Origin: Arthrobacter castelli DSM 16402
Lineage (GTDB): Bacteria > Actinomycetota > Actinomycetes > Actinomycetales > Micrococcaceae
Assembly: GCF_000430705.1 (NCBI RefSeq)
Contig: NZ_AUMN01000010.1
Span: forward strand, 62,001-126,000
Length of the DNA stretch: 64,000 nucleotides
Direction: 5' to 3'
This document shows, piece by piece, positions 58,405 through 64,000 of this stretch (position 1 is its first letter; the number at the start of each line of letters is the position of its first letter). The notes under the pieces are model-generated. The model saw nothing but the letters and a program-made list of their open reading frames with translations. It ran no database searches and was not told where the DNA came from. A program made the position numbers and the translations under genes.

Positions 58405-58686
58405 CTACTGCTTATTCGTAGAAGCCATACGTTCTATGAGCAGGAATAAGAGACTGGCTACAAACGCGCCGAGCAGGAACGGTGAAAACTTCCAAAACGG
58501 GTCACTGTGCATCCCGCTTAGCATGGCGAAATATGCAGCCGCGCCGCAGGCTATGCCAATAGCCAGTGTCACCAATGCCGTAACGATCCTGGAGCGTGTA
58601 GTCATTCCTGCCTCCCGCGGCGGCTCAGCTTTGCCGCTTTGTGCCATCGGCTGAGTTTTCAGTCCTGGAAATTGTGTCATGTCCAT
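58405..58686 (-). CDS. Small two-helix membrane protein
   Basis: A 93-residue protein with a polar N-terminus (about 1-32) and two hydrophobic helices (about 33-55 and 67-87), ending in a short charged tail. No family is recognised. The ATG at 58686 or 58680 could be used. It lies between the sugar operon and the MazF-type pair. Coding potential is moderate. Confidence 0.6.
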   Translation of the reverse strand: MDMTQFPGLKTQPMAQSGKAEPPREAGMTTRSRIVTALVTLAIGIACGAAAYFAMLSGMHSDPFWKFSPFLLGAFVASLLFLLIERMASTNKQ

Positions 58687-58745
58687 TCAGCCATAAATTT
58701 CGCTCGATGACAGTGCCCGCGTCCAGTTAGAGTAACCCCGCACCG

Positions 58746-59117
58746 CTACACGGTTAGCATCCGGGCGAGCATCTGTCGCACCTCGGTCAACTCGTTCACA
58801 GACAGGGCGATCTCCGGGGCATGCCGACGAAACCGATGGACGGAGACGGTTCGAATTTGTTCGGTGATGACCCATCCGCTACCTGAGGCCACCTGAATTC
58901 GGTGCTTCCAGCCACGACGTTCGACAGTGGTCAAGGGCAGCACGCTGGCCAGTTGGCCCAGGGTGACGTCAAGGTGGAAGCGTGATGAGACTACCAATGC
59001 CGGCCGGTCCTTAGCTTGCTCTCGGCCTTGTGCCGGATCGAAGTCGACGAACCACACCTGCCCAGGCTCGATTGGTGGACGAGGTGCTGGCGGGTTCAAC
59101 CGCCGGTCTCCGTCCAC
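58746..59117 (-). CDS. MazF/PemK-type toxin
   Basis: A 123-residue endoribonuclease-fold toxin. PGQVWFVDFDPAQGREQAKDRPALVVSS (about 18-45) is the PemK/MazF signature, with conserved Gly-Arg-Glu-Gln and Arg-Pro. MazF proteins cut mRNA at short motifs. The GTG start lies inside the antitoxin gene (22-base overlap), the usual coupled arrangement. Confidence 0.88.
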   Translation of the reverse strand: MDGDRRLNPPAPRPPIEPGQVWFVDFDPAQGREQAKDRPALVVSSRFHLDVTLGQLASVLPLTTVERRGWKHRIQVASGSGWVITEQIRTVSVHRFRRHAPEIALSVNELTEVRQMLARMLTV

Positions 59118-59344
59118 TCATCGCTGACCGGGGCGTCGGCACTCGACCATTCCTCGGCCTCAGCAAGGTAATCAGACCACCCCTCCGGGTTTGCTTCGCG
59201 GTAACGGTGCACTGCCGCGATAGCGGTAGTTTGCCAATGTTCATCGATGAGCCGCCGGACCGTCTCATCAGCTGACGCACCGTCAAACTCGTCCCGTCCG
59301 ATGCGCAACACCTGCTCGCGGGTTTCGTCTCTAACTCGTAACAT
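59096..59344 (-). CDS. Antitoxin of the MazF-type pair
   Basis: An 82-residue protein. The N-terminal half (VRDETREQVLRIGRDEFDGASADETVRRLIDEHW) looks like a helical DNA-binding antitoxin domain. The acidic C-terminus (LAEAEEWSSADAPVSDEW) fits the disordered tail that neutralises MazF. The order antitoxin-toxin with overlap supports the assignment. Its start codon is only 5 bases from the beginning of the GH3 remnant. Confidence 0.8.
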   Translation of the reverse strand: MLRVRDETREQVLRIGRDEFDGASADETVRRLIDEHWQTTAIAAVHRYREANPEGWSDYLAEAEEWSSADAPVSDEWTETGG

Positions 59345-59349
59345 GAAGC

Positions 59350-59570
59350 GGGCCGAGCCAAGTGTTCAACACCGCCCCATCGGCCCGGTTCGGATTCGGC
59401 CACGGGCTGGGGTGTTCGGACTTCGACTGGAGCGCACTAGAGATTTCGGATATCCGTCGAGTTCCGGCTGACTCGGTCCAGTGCAGACGTCGTCCACTCG
59501 CTGGAATGTACCCTGGACCGGACAGACTCGAGGCCGACCACACCCGCGCTCTGCAGACACAATCGGCTGT
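59350..59570 (+). pseudogene. GH3 3'-end remnant with internal deletion
   Basis: Translation NTAPSARFGFGHGLGCSDFD closely matches the segment NTDPSARFGFGHGLGYSDFG of the intact GH3 gene (DNA around 56878-56943). The match then jumps, after about 20 bases of divergent sequence, to DNA matching about 57219-57335 (the C-terminal GRSSADVVHSLECTLT region), with frame changes. About 270 bases are missing and there is no start or stop in frame. It is a decayed partial duplicate of GH3. Confidence 0.8.
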
Positions 59571-59847
59571 CCGTCACGTCCCAATCAGGGGTGAGCGCCG
59601 CGAGTCTGCCTTAGTTCGTCAATCTGCAGGCGATTGGCGTGCTGATTGGTCACTTTCTCCCGGATCCGCGAGGCGTGGACAATATCTGCCGTTTGACCCG
59701 CCCCATTCCGGTACTTGGTGTCCTCTCGTGCCTTGCGGACGATGCCGGCAGCATCCTGGTTGGGGTTGAGGGTGCGGGGATCGCTGCCGCCAATGCAAGC
59801 AGATTCGCAGGCATCGATACTCAGCAGCACGCAAGTATACGAACGAG
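59571..59847. other. No supported gene
   Basis: Between the GH3 remnant and the xylA terminator. An 81-codon minus-strand frame (59585-59830) exists but has no recognised family, no ribosome-binding site I trust, and lies in decayed sequence. Nothing else is seen. Confidence 0.5.
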
Positions 59848-59882
59848 AACCGCCGGCACCCCAATGCGGGACGCCGGCGGTT
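59848..59882 (-). terminator. Terminator after xylA
   Basis: AACCGCCGGC/GCCGGCGGTT, a perfect 10-bp stem with a 15-base loop, 27 bases downstream of the xylA stop on the minus strand, followed by CTCGTTCGTAT. Confidence 0.7.
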
Positions 59883-59909
59883 CACGCGCTGGTGATGATC
59901 TGATGCGGT

Positions 59910-61097
59910 TCAGCGTGCGTTCATCAGGTGCTCCAGGGCCAGCTGGTTGAGCTGCACGAAGGCGAAAGAACGCTCGGCCGTTGCGTCGGCGTCGAACTTT
60001 TCGAAGGTCGTTTCGTCGCGGAGCAGGTCCTCGGTTGTCTCGCCGGCGCTAAAGGTCGGTTCGGAGAGGTTGAGGATGCCGGAATCGGCCATAGCGCTCT
60101 GGACTTCCGGATCCTCACGGAAGGCGCGGGCCCGTTCTTTGAGCATCAGGTATGTGGACATGTTGGCCTTGGCCGAGTTCCACACGCCGTCGTAGCCGTC
60201 GGTGCGGGAGGGCTTGTAGTCGAAATGCCGGGGTCCGTCGTAGCGGGGACCGCCGCCGGGGAAGCCATTCTCGAGCAGGTCTACGGTGAAGAAGGCGCTG
60301 GTGAGGTCGCCGTGTCCAAAGACGAGGTCCTGGTCGTATTTGATGGAACGCTGGCCGTTCAGGTCGATGTGGAACAGCTTGCCGGACCAGAGGGCCTGGG
60401 CGATGCTGTGGGTGAAGTTGAGTCCGGCCATCTGCTCGTGGCCGGTTTCCGGGTTCACGCCCACGATGTCGCCGTGTTCGAGTTCGTTGATCAGGGCCAG
60501 GGCGCTGCCAACGGTCGGCAGCAGGATGTCCCCGCGCGGTTCGTTCGGCTTGGGCTCGATGGCGATCCGGAGATCGTACTTCTTCTCCTTAATGTAGGCC
60601 GCGACCGTGTCAATGCCTTCCTTCATCCGGTCGAATGCCGCCGACAGGTCCTTGGACCCGTCATATTCACTGCCTTCGCGCCCTCCCCACATGACGAATG
60701 TTTTGGCACCCATTTCTGCGGCCAGGTCAACGTTGCGCAGCACCTTCCGCAGGGCAAAACGGCGAACGTTGCGGTCGTTGGAGGTGAAGCCGCCGTCCTT
60801 GAAGACCGGGTGGGAGAAGAGGTTGGTCGTCACCATCGGGACCTGGAGCCCGGTTTCATCCAAGGCACCCTTGAATTTCTTCAGGATGGCTTCGCGCTCG
60901 TTGGCATCTGCGTCGAATGGGATCAGGTCGTCGTCGTGGAAGGTGATTCCGTAGGCGCCCATGTCGCTGAGGCGCTGCACCGCTTCCACCGGATCGACCG
61001 GTTTGCGCGATGGCGGGCCGAACGGGTCCTGCCCGGTCCAGCCCACGGTCCACAGTCCAAAGGAGAACCTGTCGTCACGGGTCGGCTGTACAGTCAT
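59910..61097 (-). CDS. xylA: Xylose isomerase
   Basis: A 395-residue TIM-barrel enzyme of the shorter, Streptomyces-type class. Metal and sugar ligands are recognisable in FHDDDLIPF (His/Asp near 55), [23 protein letters not shown] (Glu, metal) and [12 protein letters not shown] (Glu/His), with [16 protein letters not shown]. It converts D-xylose to D-xylulose. The ATG at 61097 has GAGGTG 7 bases upstream; the two codons before it are not family-like. No xylulokinase gene is in the window. Divergent from the ROK regulator, with an operator-like site between. Confidence 0.96.
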   Translation of the reverse strand: MTVQPTRDDRFSFGLWTVGWTGQDPFGPPSRKPVDPVEAVQRLSDMGAYGITFHDDDLIPFDADANEREAILKKFKGALDETGLQVPMVTTNLFSHPVFKDGGFTSNDRNVRRFALRKVLRNVDLAAEMGAKTFVMWGGREGSEYDGSKDLSAAFDRMKEGIDTVAAYIKEKKYDLRIAIEPKPNEPRGDILLPTVGSALALINELEHGDIVGVNPETGHEQMAGLNFTHSIAQALWSGKLFHIDLNGQRSIKYDQDLVFGHGDLTSAFFTVDLLENGFPGGGPRYDGPRHFDYKPSRTDGYDGVWNSAKANMSTYLMLKERARAFREDPEVQSAMADSGILNLSEPTFSAGETTEDLLRDETTFEKFDADATAERSFAFVQLNQLALEHLMNAR

Positions 61098-61127
61098 TGG
61101 AAACACCTCACGTAGTATTGCGCAGAA

Positions 61128-61148
61128 TTAGTTTTCAACATGAACTAT
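61128..61148. promoter_or_regulatory. ROK-type operator between xylA and its regulator
   Basis: TTAGTT-N9-AACTAT, an interrupted palindrome of the kind bound by ROK regulators, overlapped by CAAC (61136-61139) and GTTG (61152-61155). It lies 31 bases upstream of xylA and 54 bases before the regulator gene. Confidence 0.6.
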
Positions 61149-61201
61149 ATGGTTGTTGAGGCGGCGGGTCAATAGGTTTTGCAAGGATTGGAAGGAGAAC
61201 G

Positions 61202-62434
61202 GTGAGCACAGGCGTAGAGGCATCGAGGCGTGCGACGGCGCCGACCTCACCCGGACGGGTGGGGGACGTACGACGGCGGAACCTGTCCTTGATCCTGCAT
61301 CAACTCGGGCTCTCCGGCCAGACGACGCGGGCGCGGCTGGCCGCCGACACCGGATTGACCAAGGCGTCTGTATCCAGCCTGGTCGCCGATCTGGTCTCCG
61401 CCGGGCTGGTGATGGAAGTGGGATTGAACCGGGCGGCCGAGCGTGGCCGGCCGGGACTGGGGGTCGCGCTGAATACGGCGGCCGCGGCGCTGGGCCTGGA
61501 AATCAATGTCGACTACATGGCCGCCGGCGTGCTGAACCTGGCCGGCGACCTTCAATTCCATCAGGTCGTCGAGCAGCACAACGCCGGCAAGGACCCTGAG
61601 GAGGTGTTGGGCAGGCTGACGGAGCTGGCCGGCCAGGCGCTGCAGCAGGCCGAAGCCGCCGGGCTGACGGTCCACGCCGGGGGACTGGCGGTTCCAGGTC
61701 TGGTCGATACGGCCTCAGGCAGAGTGCTCAACGCTCCCAATATCGGGTGGCGGAACGTCGATATCGCCGAATGGGCTGCGTCTCTGGTCCCCGAGGGAAT
61801 CCTTGGCACCGCGGTCTTCAATGAGGCCAACAGTGCTGCCCTGGCCGAACTCTGGTATGGCCACGGTCGCGGCATGGGCAATTACCTGTTCATCTCCGGA
61901 GAGGTCGGCATTGGCGGCGGCATTATCATCGACTCCGGCCTGTTTGCCGGCCCGGGCGGCAACGCCGGGGAAATCGGCCATATCGTCGTCGACCCCGAGG
62001 GTCCCGAGTGCTCCTGCGGCGGCTCCGGGTGCCTGGAACGATATGCGGGCCAGGACGCCGTGTTCGTCCGGGCCGGAATCGAGGGAGGCAACGATGCCGA
62101 ACGGATGGCAGCGTTGCTCGAAGCGTTGGAGGACGGCGACGAGCAGGCGCTTGCCGCCGTTCGGCGCGCCGGGCATTACCTGGGGGTGGCGGCGTCGTCG
62201 ACCTTCCGGCTGCTGGATATCGACGCCGCTGTGCTGGGGGGCAACTTCGCAACCCTCGAGCGTTGGATAACGCCGGCATTCCACGCCAGTGTGGAGGAGC
62301 ACGCGCCGGCTGTGCTGGCGGCCGACGACGTCGTCGTGTCCGGACTTGGGCGGCAGGCGGCCCTGATGGGGGCCGCTGGCAGTCGTATCCGCACGGTGAT
62401 TGAGCACCCCCACCTGCTGCTGAAGCAGCACTGA
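61202..62434 (+). CDS. xylR: ROK family transcriptional regulator (XylR-like)
   Basis: A 410-residue protein. The N-terminal winged helix (about 20-80) has TRARLAADTGLTKASVSSLVADL as helix-turn-helix. The ROK/sugar-kinase fold follows with GLAVPGLVD, GEVGIGGGIIIDSGLFAGPGG and the zinc cluster ECSCGGSGCLERYAG (ROK signature). It is divergent from xylA, so it is expected to repress xylA until xylose or another effector binds. The GTG has AAGGAG 4 bases upstream. Confidence 0.92.
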   Translation: MSTGVEASRRATAPTSPGRVGDVRRRNLSLILHQLGLSGQTTRARLAADTGLTKASVSSLVADLVSAGLVMEVGLNRAAERGRPGLGVALNTAAAALGLEINVDYMAAGVLNLAGDLQFHQVVEQHNAGKDPEEVLGRLTELAGQALQQAEAAGLTVHAGGLAVPGLVDTASGRVLNAPNIGWRNVDIAEWAASLVPEGILGTAVFNEANSAALAELWYGHGRGMGNYLFISGEVGIGGGIIIDSGLFAGPGGNAGEIGHIVVDPEGPECSCGGSGCLERYAGQDAVFVRAGIEGGNDAERMAALLEALEDGDEQALAAVRRAGHYLGVAASSTFRLLDIDAAVLGGNFATLERWITPAFHASVEEHAPAVLAADDVVVSGLGRQAALMGAAGSRIRTVIEHPHLLLKQH

Positions 62435-62512
62435 GTCGCACCGGCGCACCGGACCGGGCGTGTTGAGTCGTACCGACCGTTCCGGAACAGGCCGAGGATC
62501 CTATAGCAAATA

Positions 62513-62541
62513 TTGTGACAGGAGTTACTCGTGGGTAGACT
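62513..62541 (+). promoter_or_regulatory. Promoter of the GntR gene (leaderless type)
   Basis: TTGTGA (62513-62518), a 17-base spacer, then TAGACT (62536-62541), with the start codon ATG only 6 bases downstream. The mRNA would start at or next to the A of ATG. Confidence 0.6.
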
Positions 62542-62547
62542 CTGCTC

Positions 62548-63273
62548 ATGAGCCCCGCCAACGCGGCCAGTGGATCCGCAAAACTCAAACGTCAGGTGCT
62601 GCGGGACGACGTGTGCGAGGCGCTGCTCGACATGATTCTCGAGGAGGAGCTGAAGCCCGGCGCAACGATCAGCATTGACGGGTTAGCCAAGGAGTTGGGT
62701 ATTTCCCCGACGCCGATGCGCGAGGCGCTTGCCTACCTCGAACACACAGGGCTGGTTGCCCGCGCGGCCTTGAAAGGGTACACGGTCGCTCCGCGGCTTT
62801 CACCGGAGCAGATGGCCGATCTGATCGACGCGCGGGCCATCATCGAACTGGCCGCTGTCTCCCAGGCGGCGCAACACCCGTCTGCGCTGCTTGAGAGGCT
62901 GCGGGCAGCGCACCGAAACCACCGCGAGGCGGCCGCGGAGGTGACGGCCGGCGACAGCGCAGTTCCCTCGGCCCGGGCAATGCGCGAGTACTTCAATGCG
63001 GACTGGGCGTTCCATCTGGTGCTCGTCGAAGCCAGCGGGAACCAGTTCCTGCACGGCATGCTGGAGGGACTGGGCGCGCACTTGCACCGCATGGTGCAAT
63101 CGGCCGGACGCGGGGTGTTCGACGCCGACATCGCGCTGACCGAACATGGCCAGGTGCTGGCCGCCATCGAAGCCGGCGACCGCGACCGGGCGGTCGGGGC
63201 AATGCGCACGCACCTGGCCAACACGCAGACGAGGGCGCTGGCCGACGCGGCGGCTGGTCGAGACGACATCTGA
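62548..63273 (+). CDS. GntR family regulator with FCD domain
   Basis: A 241-residue regulator. The winged helix (about 15-80) has SIDGLAKELGISPTPMREALAYLE, with the PTPMREAL motif of the FadR subfamily. The FCD effector domain (about 90-225) has the metal-binding pattern Asp...His (YFNADWAFHLVLVEASGN, EHGQVLAAIEAGD). It is expected to respond to a small carboxylate. The neighbouring alcohol dehydrogenase is convergent, so a direct link is unproven. Confidence 0.9.
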   Translation: MSPANAASGSAKLKRQVLRDDVCEALLDMILEEELKPGATISIDGLAKELGISPTPMREALAYLEHTGLVARAALKGYTVAPRLSPEQMADLIDARAIIELAAVSQAAQHPSALLERLRAAHRNHREAAAEVTAGDSAVPSARAMREYFNADWAFHLVLVEASGNQFLHGMLEGLGAHLHRMVQSAGRGVFDADIALTEHGQVLAAIEAGDRDRAVGAMRTHLANTQTRALADAAAGRDDI

Positions 63274-63348
63274 ATCCCCTCCGGTGGCGCCTGAATCCTG
63301 TCCGCGCAGGGCATCGTCTGCCAGGCACCGCCCGAACGCGCGCCAGCG

Positions 63349-64000
63349 CTAGTCGAACACGATAATCTGCCGAACCGCATTGCCATCGGCGAGGTCATCC
63401 AGCGCCTGGTTGATGTCCTCCAGGCGAATGGTCGCCGACGCCAGTTCCTCAACCGGCAGCCGGCCTTCCCGCCACATCTTCGCGTAGACCGGAATGTCAT
63501 GTTCGGGCACGGCTGAGCCGAGGTAGGAGCCAATGATCGTCCGGGCTTCAGCGGTAATACCCAGCGGGGCTATCGAGGAGCGGGCGTCAGGAGAAGGCAA
63601 GCCCACGGTAACCGTCGTTCCGCCAACGGCAGTCGCGGCCACCGCCGTCTCGAACGCCTTCGGATGCCCGGCAGCTTCAATCACCACCGGTGCCTTGATT
63701 CCCAGCTCTGCTGCCTCCGCTGGCGAATAGACGGAAGTGGCACCCAGCTCGCGTGCCCGCTCGAGCTTATCGGGATTAGCATCGACGCCGATGATCCGCC
63801 CGGGTGCCTCGCTCGCTGCCGCCAGGGACACAGCAGTCAACAGCGCCGCCATGCCGACTCCGCCGAGGCCGACAATCATCACGTCCTGGCCCTTGGCCGG
63901 CTTGCCGGAGTTCAATACAGCACCGCCGCCGGTCAGCACTGCACAGCCCAGCACGGCGGCGGCAGCTGGTGGAATGTCGTTGTCCACCGGAACCACAGAG
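63349..64000 (-). CDS. Zinc-type alcohol dehydrogenase, partial (5' end beyond window)
   Basis: At least 217 codons of the C-terminal two-thirds of a medium-chain dehydrogenase. DVMIVGLGGVGMAALLTAVSL is the NAD(P)-binding motif, and VIEAAGHPKAFETAV and VTVGLPSPDARSSI follow. The C-terminus EDINQALDDLADGNAVRQIIVF matches the AdhE3-like/MSCR group. The frame stays open to the end of the window, so the catalytic zinc domain lies outside it. Confidence 0.88.
   Translation of the reverse strand, partial: SVVPVDNDIPPAAAAVLGCAVLTGGGAVLNSGKPAKGQDVMIVGLGGVGMAALLTAVSLAAASEAPGRIIGVDANPDKLERARELGATSVYSPAEAAELGIKAPVVIEAAGHPKAFETAVAATAVGGTTVTVGLPSPDARSSIAPLGITAEARTIIGSYLGSAVPEHDIPVYAKMWREGRLPVEELASATIRLEDINQALDDLADGNAVRQIIVFD

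Noticed and set aside
59585-59830. 81-codon minus-strand frame between the GH3 remnant and xylA
   Set aside because: Lies in decayed sequence, no recognised family and no convincing start signal. It could be a fragment, but the evidence is too thin.

Overview
The window is one continuous, gene-dense stretch of high-GC chromosomal DNA. It looks actinobacterial: GTG and TTG starts, many genes that appear to be leaderless, lipoprotein and secreted-protein signals of Gram-positive type, a sortase, and a C50-type carotenoid cluster with heterodimeric lycopene cyclase subunits. The crt order, the Streptomyces-like XylA with a ROK regulator and the binding-protein-dependent sugar transporter without its own ATPase fit a member of the Micrococcales (Arthrobacter-like). 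That genus-level guess is inference. I see no rRNA, tRNA, CRISPR array, insertion sequence or prophage.

Layout. 0.3-7 kb: MFS exporter, FdhF/YdeP-type molybdopterin oxidoreductase, acetyltransferase, FAD amine/amino-acid oxidase, a small membrane protein and a truncated DHFR-like remnant. 7-12.9 kb: a tripartite tricarboxylate transporter (tctC-tctB-tctA, minus strand) divergent from a CitA/DcuS-type sensor kinase and its response regulator. 13-15 kb: surface genes (small secreted protein, class F sortase with an apparent frameshift, CHRD protein). 15.4-17.8 kb: two Rossmann epimerase-type proteins. 18.2-23.4 kb: MarR regulator divergent from an MMPL transporter, then photolyase and an EEP-family hydrolase. 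23.4-24.6 kb: a nucleotidyltransferase-like/XRE pair resembling a toxin-antitoxin or defence module. 25-34 kb: carotenoid block (GT2, crtEb, crtYf, crtYe, crtI, crtB, crtE on minus; idi, tspO and a Rossmann-SRPBCC protein on plus). 34-40.8 kb: assorted membrane, regulatory and acidic proteins, including a TetR/FAD-monooxygenase pair with clear operators. 40.9-44.9 kb: a hydroxy-acid catabolic island (tartrate/D-malate-type dehydrogenase, LysR, GntP permease preceded by a 28-aa leader ORF). 45-49 kb: coiled-coil protein, MHS transporter, glutaminase fused to STAS and cNMP-binding domains. 49-62.4 kb: a xylan/xylose locus (GH10 xylanase, LacI regulator, ABC transporter, GH3 enzyme, squalene-cyclase-fold protein, xylose isomerase, ROK regulator) interrupted by a MazF-type toxin-antitoxin pair and a GH3 remnant. 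62.5-64 kb: GntR/FCD regulator and a truncated zinc alcohol dehydrogenase.

How parts work together. The strongest systems-level observation is regulatory. The MarR/MMPL intergenic region and the crtE/idi intergenic region, 12 kb apart, carry the same half-site pair (TATCTC-N7-GAGNNA). At crtE/idi this sits inside a 31-bp near-perfect palindrome placed between two back-to-back, apparently leaderless promoters, with the half-sites at the -35 positions. This suggests that one CrtR-like MarR protein controls both the MMPL transporter and carotenoid synthesis. A similar grouping of a MarR regulator, an MMPL protein and crt genes is known in Corynebacterium glutamicum, where they are adjacent. In the xylan locus three CGAAA/TTTCG palindromes lie between lacI and the ABC operon, and a separate ROK operator lies between xylA and its regulator. 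This suggests that oligosaccharide uptake and xylose isomerisation are controlled separately.
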